Below the pieces are notes generated by a model, which saw only the letters and a list, made by a program, of their open reading frames with translations, had not been told where the DNA came from and did not search any database. 64,000 nucleotides of DNA from Palsa-147 sp963771905 (GTDB lineage Bacteria > Acidobacteriota > Terriglobia > Acidiferrales > UBA7541): contig CAVYVI010000011.1 of the NCBI GenBank assembly GCA_963771905.1, forward strand, positions 1-64,000, read 5' to 3'. Below are positions 17,532 to 26,635 of this stretch, piece by piece. The position numbers were made by a program, and so were the translations under genes. Every line of letters starts with the position of its first letter. The first letter of the stretch is position 1.

Positions 17532-19100
17532 CTACAGCGGAATATTCCCGTGCTTCTTGCGCGGGTTCACATCGCGCTTGTTTTCGAGGGAACGAAGGGC
17601 GGTGATCAGCTTCGAGCGGGTGACGGCGGGTTCGATAACGGCGTCGATATATCCGCTCTCGGCCGCAACGTAAGGATTGGCAAAGCGCTCGCGAAATTCC
17701 TCGATCTTTTCGCGGCGTATGGCGTCTCGCTCGGATTCCGGCGCCTTCTCGATCTCACGCTTGTACACGATGTTGACCGCGCCTTCGGGTCCCATCACGG
17801 CAATTTCCGCCGACGGCCACGCGAAATTGATATCCGTGCGGATGTGCTTCGAGGCCATGACGCAGTACGCGCCGCCGTAAGCCTTGCGCGTGATGACGGT
17901 GATTTTCGGCACGGTGGCTTCGGCATACGCGAAGAGCAGCTTCGCCCCGTGTTTGATGATTCCGCCGAACTCCTGCTGCGTGCCGGGGAGAAAACCGGGA
18001 ACATCCTCGAAGGTGATGAGCGGGATATTGAACGCGTCGCAGAAGCGGACGAAGCGCGCGCCCTTCACCGACGCGTTGATATCGAGGACGCCCGCGAGAA
18101 ACGCGGGCTGATTCGCGACGATGCCCACCGGCCGGCCGTCCAGCCGCGCAAAGCCGACCACGATGTTCTTCGCAAAATGCTCGTGGACCTCGAAGAAATC
18201 GCCGTCGTCGACGATGGCATGAATCACGTCCTTGATGTCGTACGGCTTCATCGGATCTTCTGGGACCACGGTATTGAGAGCCGCGTGCTGCCGGTCCCAG
18301 GGATCGGAAGGCGCGCGACGCGGCGGGTCTTCGAGATTATTCGCGGGGAGAAAGCCGACGAGTTCGCGGATCATCGCGAGGCAATCGGCGTCGTCGCGGG
18401 CGATAAAATGCGCGACGCCGCTTTTCTCGTTGTGCGTCAAGGCGCCGCCGAGCTCGTGCTTGGTGACTTCTTCGTGCGTCACGGTCTTGATGACGTCGGG
18501 GCCGGTAACAAACATGTACGAAGTGTCGCGCGTCATGAAAATGAAATCGGTGATGGCGGGAGAATACACCGCGCCGCCCGCACACGGCCCCATCACGGCG
18601 CTGATCTGCGGAACCACGCCGCTGGCCAGCGTATTGCGCAGAAAAATATCGGCGTACCCGGCCAGCGACTTCACTCCTTCCTGAATCCGGGCGCCGCCGG
18701 AATCGTTCAGGCCGATTACCGGCGCGCCAACGCGCATGGCCAGGTCCATGATTTTCAGGATTTTCTGGGCATTGGTCTCCGAGAGCGAGCCGCCGAAGAC
18801 GGTGAAGTCCTGGGCGAAAACGTAAACCATTCTTCCGTCGATCCGGCCGTATCCCGAAACAATTCCGTCGCCTGGATGCTTCTGCCTCTCCATTCCAAAA
18901 TCGTCGCAGCGGTGCGTGACGAATTTGTCGAGCTCCTCGAAGGTGCCTTCGTCCAGGAGCAGCTCAACGCGCTCCCGCGCGGAAAGTTTGCCTTCCTTGT
19001 GCTGGCGCTCGCGGCGTTCCGTGCCCCCGCCGGCTTCGGCTTCGGCGCTACGGCGGCGCATTTCTTCGAGACGATCGTGCGGCTTGCCGGGATTGGTCAT
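17532..19100 (-). CDS. Acyl-CoA carboxylase carboxyltransferase subunit (propionyl-/methylmalonyl-CoA type)
   Basis: 522 residues from ATG 19100 (MTNPGKPHDRLEEMRRR). It has both crotonase-like halves: GGSLSETNAQKILKIMDLA and GLNDSGGARIQEGV in the N-half, and DVPGFLPGTQQE, KAYGGAYCVM and MGPEGAVNI in the C-half, as in PccB. It transfers the carboxyl group from biotin to an acyl-CoA, with partners encoded at 15018 and 14499. Canonical acetyl-CoA carboxylase is represented separately by accD at 31718, so this is a second carboxylase, probably for propionyl-CoA. Confidence 0.93.
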   Translation of the reverse strand: MTNPGKPHDRLEEMRRRSAEAEAGGGTERRERQHKEGKLSARERVELLLDEGTFEELDKFVTHRCDDFGMERQKHPGDGIVSGYGRIDGRMVYVFAQDFTVFGGSLSETNAQKILKIMDLAMRVGAPVIGLNDSGGARIQEGVKSLAGYADIFLRNTLASGVVPQISAVMGPCAGGAVYSPAITDFIFMTRDTSYMFVTGPDVIKTVTHEEVTKHELGGALTHNEKSGVAHFIARDDADCLAMIRELVGFLPANNLEDPPRRAPSDPWDRQHAALNTVVPEDPMKPYDIKDVIHAIVDDGDFFEVHEHFAKNIVVGFARLDGRPVGIVANQPAFLAGVLDINASVKGARFVRFCDAFNIPLITFEDVPGFLPGTQQEFGGIIKHGAKLLFAYAEATVPKITVITRKAYGGAYCVMASKHIRTDINFAWPSAEIAVMGPEGAVNIVYKREIEKAPESERDAIRREKIEEFRERFANPYVAAESGYIDAVIEPAVTRSKLITALRSLENKRDVNPRKKHGNIPL

Positions 19101-19235
19101 CGGATTTTGGGTTCGCCATCGACGGCGATTCGGTAGCGTGCCACAGCCCACGTGCCACGGCAAGCGTGACACGGCTCTCGTCGATGCAATTGGAAAAGAC
19201 TACCGGGAAGGACAGCGACGCCTGACAAACATGGA

Positions 19236-19697
19236 TTAATGCAAGCCCGACCAATCGTCGGCGATCAGAATCGAGTTGCTCGGATTCGAGGGATCATATT
19301 TGACGCTGGCGGCCTGGCCAATCACCGCTTTGTCGAGGCAGAGACGCTCTTCGAGACCGGTAATATCCTGTGCGGTCTCGTACGTCACACCGGAAATCGA
19401 ATAGGTGTAATAGAGGAGCTTGGAAGCCCCATCTACGGCCGCTTTCGTCGCGCCGCCGCGGTCCTTCGACTTGCCGCGCGCGGGCTCGGGGTCCGGCGCT
19501 TTATCCGCGTCGACAATCTCCAGGACTTGGCCCTCGACAATCCGGCCGATTCGATTGAGATACAGTCGCCGCTGGCGCTCGATTTCGCGGGGGTCCTGCT
19601 CGCGCTTGCGCAGGAGAAAATATCCCGCGATGAGAACCGCCACCCCGATTCCGGCGAGCGGCAAAAACTGGTGCCAATTGGCGAGAAGAAGTTTCAA
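19236..19697 (-). CDS. Hypothetical membrane-anchored protein (DUF3592-like)
   Basis: 153 residues. One N-terminal membrane helix (residues 11-28, FLPLAGIGVAVLIAGYFLL), a charged linker, then a soluble beta domain with GRIVEGQVLEIV, LLYYTYSISGVTYETAQDI and VKYDPSNPSNSIL. The pattern of a YxYxVxGxxY strand and a YDPxNPxxS ending is that of DUF3592 proteins, of unknown function. It is the last gene of a run that includes the FAH hydrolase. Confidence 0.7.
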   Translation of the reverse strand: MKLLLANWHQFLPLAGIGVAVLIAGYFLLRKREQDPREIERQRRLYLNRIGRIVEGQVLEIVDADKAPDPEPARGKSKDRGGATKAAVDGASKLLYYTYSISGVTYETAQDITGLEERLCLDKAVIGQAASVKYDPSNPSNSILIADDWSGLH

Positions 19698-19810
19698 AAC
19701 ATGCCTTTGAGCGGGATCGAAAGCCGCGCGCTGGGCGCTCCGCGCATCGTCCTGCTCGCTTTCCGAAGGGAATTTCGTCTGACCCGCGTTGGCCCGAATT
19801 CGTTCGCGGT

Positions 19811-20620
19811 TCAGCCGTTTGCAGCCGCCACCGGATTCCGCAACGCACCGATGCCGGCGACCGCTACTTCGACGACATCACCCGCCGCAAGCGGCCCCAC
19901 TCCCGGCGGTGTTCCCGTCGCTATGACGTCACCCGGAAACAGCGTCATCACTTCTGCAATCCAACGAATTATAACACCAACGGAAAAGAGCATTTCCGTC
20001 GTGCGTCCAAACTGCCTACGGTCTCCATTTACCCGCGTTTCGACAGATGCCGAGGCGAGATCCCATTGGGTCTCGATGAGCGGGCCGATGGGGCAGAACG
20101 TGTCGAAGCTTTTGCCGCGCGTGAATTGCCCATCCTGCTTCTGAATGTCCCGCGCTGTGACGTCGTTCAAGCACGTGTAGCCGAGGATGTAACGGCTCAA
20201 ATCTTCGTTCTCGCGCGGCTGATGGCAGCGCTCGCCCATCACAATCGCGAACTCGCCCTCATAATCCACGCGCTTGGAGATGCGCGGCAGGATGATGGGA
20301 ACGTCCGGACCTATCACCGACGACGACGGCTTCAAGAAAATCAACGGCTCTTTGGGAACCTCATTGCCGAGCTCCGCGGCGTGCTCGGCGTAATTGCGGC
20401 CGACGCAAACGACTTTCGACGGCTCGACCGGCGCGAGAAGCCGTACGTGTGAAATCGGCCAGTCGCGTCCCGTCAATTGCATTTCGCCGAACAGGCTCTT
20501 GATTTCGCGCACACGCTCGCCGTCGATCAGGCCCGCGCAAGGAGCGGGATGAATGTGTCCTTCGGCGCGACTGATTTTCTCGGAGGAAAATTCGGAAGGC
20601 TGGAAACGGCAAAGCTTCAT
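19811..20620 (-). CDS. Fumarylacetoacetate hydrolase family protein
   Basis: 269 residues from ATG 20620 (MKLCRF), which overlaps the upstream stop (ATGA); the much longer open frame upstream lies over another gene. Signatures: VCVGRNYAEHA, FLKPSSSVIGP, the metal site DYEGEFAIVMG, GYTCLNDVTARDIQ, KSFDTFCPIGP and a closing TGTPPGVGPL. Family members hydrolyse or isomerise 2-oxo acids in aromatic catabolism, or decarboxylate oxaloacetate; the substrate is not predictable. It is translationally coupled to a membrane protein. Confidence 0.92.
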   Translation of the reverse strand: MKLCRFQPSEFSSEKISRAEGHIHPAPCAGLIDGERVREIKSLFGEMQLTGRDWPISHVRLLAPVEPSKVVCVGRNYAEHAAELGNEVPKEPLIFLKPSSSVIGPDVPIILPRISKRVDYEGEFAIVMGERCHQPRENEDLSRYILGYTCLNDVTARDIQKQDGQFTRGKSFDTFCPIGPLIETQWDLASASVETRVNGDRRQFGRTTEMLFSVGVIIRWIAEVMTLFPGDVIATGTPPGVGPLAAGDVVEVAVAGIGALRNPVAAANG

Positions 20621-21096
20621 CGGGGAGGGGAGATGACCTTGGCGATGGCCGGCTGCGGAGCGGGGTGCCGAAGCACCGAAAACAGCGTCGCGAGCACCCA
20701 GAACATCACGGCGATCACTCCGTACGTGACTGCTCCAAGGACGAGCAGAAGGAACGGCGTCTTCTCCAGACGGTTTACCAAATTCGGGAAATACATCGCT
20801 TCGCCGGAGTACGCCAAGACGAACACAATCCATGCCGTCATTCCCGCGCGGAACAAACGCCCGGGTGAACGGTAGAAGCGGACCACAGGAATCGCCATGA
20901 GCACGCCAAACGCGCAGGAGGAGAGAAGATTTCGCAGCCACGCAACGGAATCGAACGCCGGCACGCGATTCGCGGCGAACAGCGAACCCACCAGCGCCAG
21001 CGCCAGGAGCACACCCGTGAGCAAGCCCGTATGGAACGCCGGGCCGTGGAACACCTTTGATAAGCGGTGCGAAGACGGCGCGATGGCAGCGCTCAT
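20617..21096 (-). CDS. Hypothetical four-helix membrane protein
   Basis: 159 residues, unrecognised. Four hydrophobic segments: about 22-42, 55-72, 84-100 and 118-142. Its ATG overlaps the lipoprotein gene stop and its TGA overlaps the hydrolase ATG, both as ATGA, so it sits in the middle of a coupled three-gene unit. No conserved catalytic residues are evident. Confidence 0.75.
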   Translation of the reverse strand: MSAAIAPSSHRLSKVFHGPAFHTGLLTGVLLALALVGSLFAANRVPAFDSVAWLRNLLSSCAFGVLMAIPVVRFYRSPGRLFRAGMTAWIVFVLAYSGEAMYFPNLVNRLEKTPFLLLVLGAVTYGVIAVMFWVLATLFSVLRHPAPQPAIAKVISPPR

Positions 21097-22322
21097 GGTT
21101 GTGGACTCTCGTTCTTGCCGGCCGCGGACACGCTTGCGGAAACCGGTGCACTTGCGGGGCTTTCATTGCCGGCACGGTCAACTGCGGTAACCGTGTAGGT
21201 ATAGAGGCGGCCGGGCACGATAGTCATATCACGATACGCGGGCGTCAGCAATGGTCTCTCGTTCAGTTTTGGGCCAGTCGCCATTACCTGCTCAGTTCGA
21301 TAGACGTTGTATCCGGCCAGATCCGTTTCCGAACTAATGGCCCAGGAGAGCTCGATATGCGCGGGCGTGTCGCTCGTCGCCGGAACAATGACGGCGACGA
21401 GACCCTCCGGCGCAGCCGGAGGAAACGTATCCTTGGGAGTAATCGTGAGTAAATTCGAATCGTCTGACTCAGCGGATTCCTCCGGCTTCGGGCCATATCG
21501 CACCACGGATCGCACGCTGTACGTGTAAGTATGATCGAATTCGAAGCTTGTATCCCGATAAGAGGCCGACGGCGCCTCGGCGAGAAGTTCAAAAGCAGGC
21601 GTGCTTGGTTCCGAAGTTTTCGCTGCTGAAGCATCAGTGTGCTGTTCAGCGCGGTAAACGCGATATCCCTTCAAAGCAATCTCGTTCGCCGGCCAATTCA
21701 AGTTCGATGGCAGCGCCGGCGCGGACCATGTGAGCTCTACGGCATCCTGAGTTACACGCGCGGCGAGATCGGAAATCGGCTGCGCGGCAGGATAGAGATG
21801 CAGGATGGCGAAGTTCGAATCCGCGGATTCCGCTTTTTCGGACAAGCGCGTGCGAACGATAATCACGGCCTGCTGCCCGGCGTGTTGCGCGATTTCGCCG
21901 GGCTTGATGTCTGCCGTGAACCTCACGCGGCCCTCTCGCTCATATTGATCGGCAAGCGCCGCCGGAACTTCAACCAATAGATCTTTCTGCGAGACTATGA
22001 GCGTCGCGGGAGCAAGCTTTGGGTTCGCCGGAAAATACTGCCGGTAAATGGCGAACGCTGGCGTCGACTTGAGCGGACGTTGCTTGCTCGTTTTCGCGGG
22101 CATCTTGAACGTCAGGATCAGGCGATTGCCTTGCTGCGACGCTTGCAGATCGGTGATAGCGGCGGGAGCCGGCGCGTGGCGTGCCGTCGGCTCGGCCGGC
22201 GCCGCGCAGCCCGCGAAAAACAGAACTGAAAGAATGCAAAATAGAAATGAGAAAAGCGGGCAAGCCGCCGCAAACTTGCCGGGAAGAAATCCGAAGAACT
22301 CCCCCCGCTTTCTCTTTTCCAT
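21093..22322 (-). CDS. Lipoprotein with fibronectin type III domains
   Basis: 409 residues. An N-terminal signal with lipobox LFFAGC (Cys about residue 39) indicates a lipid anchor. Two clear FN3-like repeats follow an N-terminal beta domain: residues about 185-290 (ISDLAARVTQDAVELTWSAP...YRVYRAEQ...YTYSVRSV) and about 300-395 (AAPEGLVAVIVP...ELSWAISSETDLAGYNVYR...YTYTVTAVDRAGNES). It is probably an outer-surface or periplasmic binding protein. It starts just downstream of hslU and is coupled to the membrane protein gene. Confidence 0.85.
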   Translation of the reverse strand: MEKRKRGEFFGFLPGKFAAACPLFSFLFCILSVLFFAGCAAPAEPTARHAPAPAAITDLQASQQGNRLILTFKMPAKTSKQRPLKSTPAFAIYRQYFPANPKLAPATLIVSQKDLLVEVPAALADQYEREGRVRFTADIKPGEIAQHAGQQAVIIVRTRLSEKAESADSNFAILHLYPAAQPISDLAARVTQDAVELTWSAPALPSNLNWPANEIALKGYRVYRAEQHTDASAAKTSEPSTPAFELLAEAPSASYRDTSFEFDHTYTYSVRSVVRYGPKPEESAESDDSNLLTITPKDTFPPAAPEGLVAVIVPATSDTPAHIELSWAISSETDLAGYNVYRTEQVMATGPKLNERPLLTPAYRDMTIVPGRLYTYTVTAVDRAGNESPASAPVSASVSAAGKNESPQP

Positions 22323-22339
22323 TTTCTATTTTTTGATCC

Positions 22340-23755
22340 TCACAAAATGTAGCGGCTGAGGTCCTGATCCTTCACGATGTCGACCAACTGCTTCTGTACA
22401 TAGACCGTATCGATCTTGATGCTCTTCTTCTTCAGCTCCGGTGCTTCGAATGAAATTTCCTCGAGCACCTTTTCCAGAATGGTGTGCAGCCGCCGCGCTC
22501 CAATGTTTTCGGTCTGCTCGTTGACCAGCGCGGCAAACTTCGCGATGGAAGCCACGCCGTCATCCGTAAACGCGATCTTGAGCCCCTCGGTCTCCAGCAG
22601 CGCGATGGCCTGCTTGATCAGCGCGTTCTTGGGCTCGGTCAGGATGCGGATGAAATCGGCTTCGCTCAGCGAGCTGAGTTCCACGCGAATCGGAAAGCGC
22701 CCCTGGAGCTCGGGAATGAGGTCGGACGGTTTCGTGGTATGGAAAGCGCCGGCGGCGATGAAGAGAACGTGATCGGTGCGCACCATGCCATAGCGCGTGT
22801 TCACGGTGGTGCCTTCGACGATCGGTAAAATGTCCCGCTGCACGCCTTCGCGCGAAACGTCGGGGCCGTGGCCGGATTCGCGCCCCGCAATTTTGTCGAT
22901 TTCGTCGATAAAAAGAATCCCCATCTGCTCCACGCGCTCGAGCGCGATCCGCGTCACGTGGTCCATGTCGACGAGCCGATTCTCCTCCTCCTGTATCAAG
23001 TAATCGAATGCCTCGGCCACCGTCATCTTCCGCTTTTTCTTTTGCTGGCCAAAAACGCCCGACAGCATGTCCTTGACGTTGATGTCCATTTCTTCGATAC
23101 CCTGATTCGTCACGATCTCAAAAGCAGGCATCGACCGCTCGCGCACCTCCACTTCCACCATGCGCTGGTCGAGTTTGCCTTCGCGAAGCTGCGCGCGAAG
23201 TTTTTCCCGCGTCCGCTGCGCCTGCTCCTTGCGCTGCGCTTCTCCCGCCGAACCCGGAAGATCGGCAGGCGCGGGAGCCGGGGTGGGCGGCAGAAGTAAA
23301 TCGAGCAGCCGCTCCTCGGCGGCCTGCTCGGCGCGCTCCGCCACTTCGTCGAGTTTTTCCTCGCGCACCATGTCGATCCCGGTTTCAATCAGATCGCGAA
23401 CCATCGATTCCACGTCGCGGCCCACGTAGCCCACTTCCGTATATTTCGACGCTTCCACCTTCACGAACGGGCAGCCGGCCAGACGTGCAAGACGCCGCGC
23501 AATTTCCGTCTTGCCCACGCCGGTCGGTCCGATCATCAAAATATTTTTCGGCAGAATGTCGTCGGCCATCTCCGGCGGAAGCTTCTGTCGCCGCACGCGA
23601 TTCCGCAGCGCCACGGCCACCGCGCGCTTCGCCGCGTTCTGTCCGACGATGTATTTATCGAGCTCCGCGACGATTTCCCGCGGCGTCAGCTCGTCAAACG
23701 ACGGCGTAGGCTCCGGCGCGGGCGCCTGTGGTTCCCCGGACAAATAGATCACCAT
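22340..23755 (-). CDS. hslU: HslU, ATPase subunit of the HslUV protease
   Basis: 471 residues from ATG 23755 (MVIYLSGE). LTPREIVAELDKYIVGQ, Walker A GPTGVGKTEIARRL, the pore motif YTEVGYVGRDVES and Walker B ILFIDEIDKIA are present, and it ends ...DLSRYIL, the C-terminal tail that inserts into HslV. The I-domain contains an extra Pro/Ala-rich stretch (PPTPAPAPADLPG). It unfolds substrates for HslV. The gene lies 20 nt after hslV. Confidence 0.97.
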   Translation of the reverse strand: MVIYLSGEPQAPAPEPTPSFDELTPREIVAELDKYIVGQNAAKRAVAVALRNRVRRQKLPPEMADDILPKNILMIGPTGVGKTEIARRLARLAGCPFVKVEASKYTEVGYVGRDVESMVRDLIETGIDMVREEKLDEVAERAEQAAEERLLDLLLPPTPAPAPADLPGSAGEAQRKEQAQRTREKLRAQLREGKLDQRMVEVEVRERSMPAFEIVTNQGIEEMDINVKDMLSGVFGQQKKKRKMTVAEAFDYLIQEEENRLVDMDHVTRIALERVEQMGILFIDEIDKIAGRESGHGPDVSREGVQRDILPIVEGTTVNTRYGMVRTDHVLFIAAGAFHTTKPSDLIPELQGRFPIRVELSSLSEADFIRILTEPKNALIKQAIALLETEGLKIAFTDDGVASIAKFAALVNEQTENIGARRLHTILEKVLEEISFEAPELKKKSIKIDTVYVQKQLVDIVKDQDLSRYIL

Positions 23756-23775
23756 GTCCTTCTCCGACTTCCCGG

Positions 23776-24300
23776 TCACAGCTCTTCCAGCGTGAAATTG
23801 GCGTTGGTAAAAATGCAGATGTCGCTGGCGATACGCATGGCTTCCTGCGCGATTTCCTTGGCGCCGAGCTTCGAATGCTTCAGAAGGGCGCGCGCCGCCG
23901 CCAGCGCGTAGGGACCGCCCGAGCCGATGGCGCAGATGCCGTCGTCGGGCTCGATCACGTCCCCGTTGCCGGAGAGCAGGAATGTCGATTTCGTATCCGC
24001 GACGACGAGCAGCGCCTCGAGATGCCGCAGCGATCGATCCGTCCGCCATTCCTTGGCGAGCTCCACCGCCGCGCGCGGCAAATTCCCGTGATATTCCTGC
24101 AGCTTGTTCTCAAACCGCGTGAAGAGCGAGAGCGCGTCGCCCGTGCTTCCCGCAAACCCGGCGATGATTTTGTCGTTAAACAGCCGCCGCGTCTTCTTCG
24201 CGTTGTGCTTCACGACGCCCTCGCCCATCGTGACCTGGCCGTCCCCCGCGAGCACCACCTTGTTGTCCTTCCGCACGCACAGCACCGTCGTCCCATGCAT
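23776..24300 (-). CDS. hslV: HslV, peptidase subunit of the HslUV protease
   Basis: About 174 residues from ATG 24300 (MHGTTVLCVRK). The N-terminal nucleophile Thr lies in HGTTVL, with a short propeptide. VVLAGDGQVTMG, KTRRL, GFAGSTGDAL and AIGSGGPYA are family signatures. Earlier ATGs at 24348 and 24354 exist, but the TATAAT at 24361-24366 would place the transcript start almost on top of them, so the later start is preferred. It heads the hslV-hslU unit. Confidence 0.95.
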   Translation of the reverse strand: MHGTTVLCVRKDNKVVLAGDGQVTMGEGVVKHNAKKTRRLFNDKIIAGFAGSTGDALSLFTRFENKLQEYHGNLPRAAVELAKEWRTDRSLRHLEALLVVADTKSTFLLSGNGDVIEPDDGICAIGSGGPYALAAARALLKHSKLGAKEIAQEAMRIASDICIFTNANFTLEEL

Positions 24301-24360
24301 GCGTGCTTCGCCCTGCGCTTGCCGCCTCAGCGAAGTCTTACGTGTCATTCGCATCCAACG

Positions 24361-24390
24361 ATTATACCCCGCCCCGCTCGGCGCAACCAA
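24361..24390 (-). promoter_or_regulatory. Promoter of hslVU
   Basis: On the minus strand a perfect TATAAT occupies 24366-24361. A weak -35 (TTGGTT) lies 18 bp upstream across a G-rich spacer. The predicted start near 24354 gives a leader of about 50 nt to the preferred hslV ATG. Confidence 0.5.
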
Positions 24391-24512
24391 TCGAACCAAT
24401 CTGTGGGTAGTGACTCACTTTGCGGTTTCCGCGTTAACCAGGCATCTGCATTATTTCCGGGTCCTCCGTCATTGGAGCACAAACTCCAAAGTGTTATCGG
24501 TACAATCGTCGA

Positions 24513-25256
24513 ATGGACCACCACACAATTGCAGCCATCAGCATTGCGGGTAGCTGCCTTGACGTGCTGGGTAGTCTTTATCTTGCTTACGATCTTTTGG
24601 GTGGACAGCACGGTCCGTTGCGGCTGCTGACTCGGACGGTAACGTACTCCGTTGTTTTCTGCATCGGCTATGGCATTGGCCTGGGTCTCTTCTTCGGGCT
24701 GGTGGCCGGCATCGCGACCGGTATCACCGTGTCGATCGAACTCAATCGAGCCGCTCGTGGACTCCCTCATTACTCGTTGCCATGGGAGGCGCTGTTCGCC
24801 GCCATTCGCGGCGTGGCTTTCGGAGCCGGACTATACAGAAGCTTGGGTTTCGGATTCGCGATCGCCTTTGCCGTTCTCATTACCATCGGCCAAATAGTCG
24901 CCTATTCTCGCGGCATGCGTCCTGCCATTGACTATGTGGCTTCTCGACGTCCTCGCCTTACGCGTCGTCAGTTTTGGGGAACCGTCGTCCGTACTTTCGG
25001 CTACATTGCCGCGGCGCTTATCTGCAGCGCTTTCGTCCATCATGTGGATCACGCATGGTCTTTTGCGATCCGGGTAGGTTTGGTGACCGGCATCGTCACC
25101 GGCGTCGGCGCGACGGTCAATCCTTACATCGAATTCTATGCGGACAATCTCCCGGAGCGGTGGCTCGGTGTATTTGGCGTTGGACTCATCCTCTGCGGCT
25201 TTGCTCTGCAATCCGTTCAGTATTGGCTGGCGCTTTTTGATGTCCGCTTAATGTAG
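24513..25256 (+). CDS. Hypothetical integral membrane protein
   Basis: 247 residues, unrecognised. About six hydrophobic segments: 6-27, 42-72, 90-130 (probably two), 155-175, 180-205 and 215-240. It has a Gly-rich central helix (GYGIGLGLFFGLVAGIATG) and several His residues (HHVDHAW). It is divergent from hslV. The start ATG is the first in the frame and no strong ribosome-binding site is visible. Confidence 0.75.
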   Translation: MDHHTIAAISIAGSCLDVLGSLYLAYDLLGGQHGPLRLLTRTVTYSVVFCIGYGIGLGLFFGLVAGIATGITVSIELNRAARGLPHYSLPWEALFAAIRGVAFGAGLYRSLGFGFAIAFAVLITIGQIVAYSRGMRPAIDYVASRRPRLTRRQFWGTVVRTFGYIAAALICSAFVHHVDHAWSFAIRVGLVTGIVTGVGATVNPYIEFYADNLPERWLGVFGVGLILCGFALQSVQYWLALFDVRLM

Positions 25257-25345
25257 GTCTCGGCGTCCGTTTTCTGTTTCCGTCAGTTCGCGGCGTTGGA
25301 CACTCGGAAATTATCCTCCGGCCCCATTAGCGTAGCCTTCACGCG

Positions 25346-25371
25346 CGCGTTCAATTCTTGAATTAAACGCG
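25346..25371 (+). repeat. Inverted repeat upstream of a secreted-protein gene
   Basis: CGCG, then TTCAA-TTC-TTGAA, then CGCG at the far end makes a nested palindrome spanning 26 bp, 67 nt before the ATG at 25438. It could be an operator or an RNA hairpin in the leader. Confidence 0.4.
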
Positions 25372-25437
25372 GTATTATTCGTGACCGTCGAAATCGTCTT
25401 CGTGGAAACAATGTACTCATTCCCGAGGAGGAGTCTT

Positions 25438-25962
25438 ATGGAAATGCGTAAAGCGGTCCGGATTGTGGTGGTTTGCGCTGTGATGCTTTTGCCAGGCGCG
25501 GCGGCGGCAGGCGGCAAATACGATGGCAATTGGATCACGCACCTCGCTTGCGAAGCGCACGGCGAGACCCCGGCCTACAAATGGGAGTTTCCCAGCGAAG
25601 TCAAGGACGGTAATTTTCACGGGCAGCACGGCGAAGAGGGCGGACCCGGCTACCTTGTGATCGAAGGCAAGATTGCTGACGATGGCAGCGCCAAGCTGAC
25701 TGCCAAAGGCAAAGTCACCCAGAACCATGCCCATGGCGTCTTCGCCATGAAGGGTGACAACTATAGCTACAACATCAAAGCGCAATTCGAAGAGGCAAAG
25801 GGCACAGGCACCCGGGAGGAAGGCGCCGGCATCTTGGGCCGCCCCTGCACTTTTGAGTTCGTGAAGCAGCCGGATGCGAGTCCGAGTGCGCCGCCGGCCG
25901 CAAGCCCGAATCCGAGCCCGGCTCCGAACTCTGCTCCGAGCCCGGACACGCAACACGATTGA
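25438..25962 (+). CDS. Hypothetical secreted protein with Pro/Ser-rich tail
   Basis: 174 residues from ATG 25438, preceded by GAGGAGGA; the frame is open upstream without support. A signal peptide (MEMRKAVRIVVVCAVMLLPGAAAA) is followed by a beta-rich domain: YDGNWITHLACEAHG, HGQHGEEGGPGYLVIEGKI, GTGTREEGAGILGRPCTFEF. Two Cys may form a disulfide. The tail (about 145-174) is a low-complexity Pro/Ser/Ala repeat. It resembles small periplasmic proteins that measure or bind extracellular compounds, with no known function. Confidence 0.7.
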   Translation: MEMRKAVRIVVVCAVMLLPGAAAAGGKYDGNWITHLACEAHGETPAYKWEFPSEVKDGNFHGQHGEEGGPGYLVIEGKIADDGSAKLTAKGKVTQNHAHGVFAMKGDNYSYNIKAQFEEAKGTGTREEGAGILGRPCTFEFVKQPDASPSAPPAASPNPSPAPNSAPSPDTQHD

Positions 25963-26062
25963 GCATTGCATAATGTAGTTACCCGGGGAGGGCGCGCTCA
26001 GCGCAGCCGAATTTACAATTTTCCTGCGTTGGGATGAAACCGAAGTGAGGAGGGGGCGGCGC

Positions 26063-26527
26063 ATGCGGCGACTAATAGTTGCGGTTCTGGTACTTGGCAG
26101 CGTCGCGGCGTGCCAGAAACTGCGAACGAAAGGAACGGACATGGAGATGGCGCAAAACGTTTCGATACCGCAAATGACCGAAGCGATCTCGGCGCGGCTC
26201 GTCACCCAGTGGGAGGCCTGGAAGAACCAGGATGCGGCGTCCAATGATGCGGTCATAGCCGATGACTTCAATTCTTTCTCGCCCGATGGCTCCCGCCACA
26301 TCGGAAAGCCCACGGCCCAGCAGATGTCCGAGCAGCCCATTTCAGGGTACAAACTCTCGCAGTTCCGCGTCGTGCCCGTTGGAGCGGATACGGCCCTTGT
26401 CACCTACTTCGCCGAAGTCAAAACCCCCGGCGTCATCGCTGAGTTTCAGATGGCCGTGGGAGAGGTCTGGGTGAAGCGCAACGGCCAGTGGCTGATCCAC
26501 GCTTTCTCGGGCACGATGATGAAATAG
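26063..26527 (+). CDS. SnoaL/DUF4440-like lipoprotein
   Basis: 154 residues from ATG 26063, preceded by GAGGAGGGGG; a GTG at 26045 overlaps that site and is less likely. The lipobox VLGSVAAC places a Cys near residue 17. The mature part has the NTF2-like cone fold pattern: ISARLVTQWEAWKNQDAASNDAVIADDF at the start, and GEVWVKRNGQWLIHAFSGT at the end. This fold binds small molecules or forms scaffolds; no enzymatic role can be assigned. Confidence 0.8.
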   Translation: MRRLIVAVLVLGSVAACQKLRTKGTDMEMAQNVSIPQMTEAISARLVTQWEAWKNQDAASNDAVIADDFNSFSPDGSRHIGKPTAQQMSEQPISGYKLSQFRVVPVGADTALVTYFAEVKTPGVIAEFQMAVGEVWVKRNGQWLIHAFSGTMMK

Positions 26528-26580
26528 GTTAGCCCGGGCGGGTGGCGCAGATGTCAACCGAGGAGAGAGGTTCTGGGTGC

Positions 26581-26605
26581 CCCACGTGTCGGTCTTACAC
26601 GTGGG
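26581..26605 (+). repeat. Stem-loop with 9-bp perfect arms
   Basis: CCCACGTGT (26581-26589), a 7-nt loop, then ACACGTGGG (26597-26605). It lies 53 nt after the lipoprotein stop and is followed by TCTTGGGTTTG, so it could work as a weak terminator. It could equally be a repeat-family or insertion-sequence end, since a transposase fragment lies close by. Confidence 0.6.
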
Positions 26606-26635
26606 TCTTGGGTTTGATCGTGCTTGAGTCCGGTC

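Noticed and set aside
17550..19136. Open frame of 528 codons opposite the carboxyltransferase gene
   Set aside because: The minus strand encodes a full, conserved carboxyltransferase; the antisense product has no recognisable domain and is a by-product of GC-rich codons.
19811..21181. 456-codon frame spanning the hydrolase and the membrane-protein gene
   Set aside because: Only the last 269 codons match the hydrolase family; the rest lies over another gene in a different frame.
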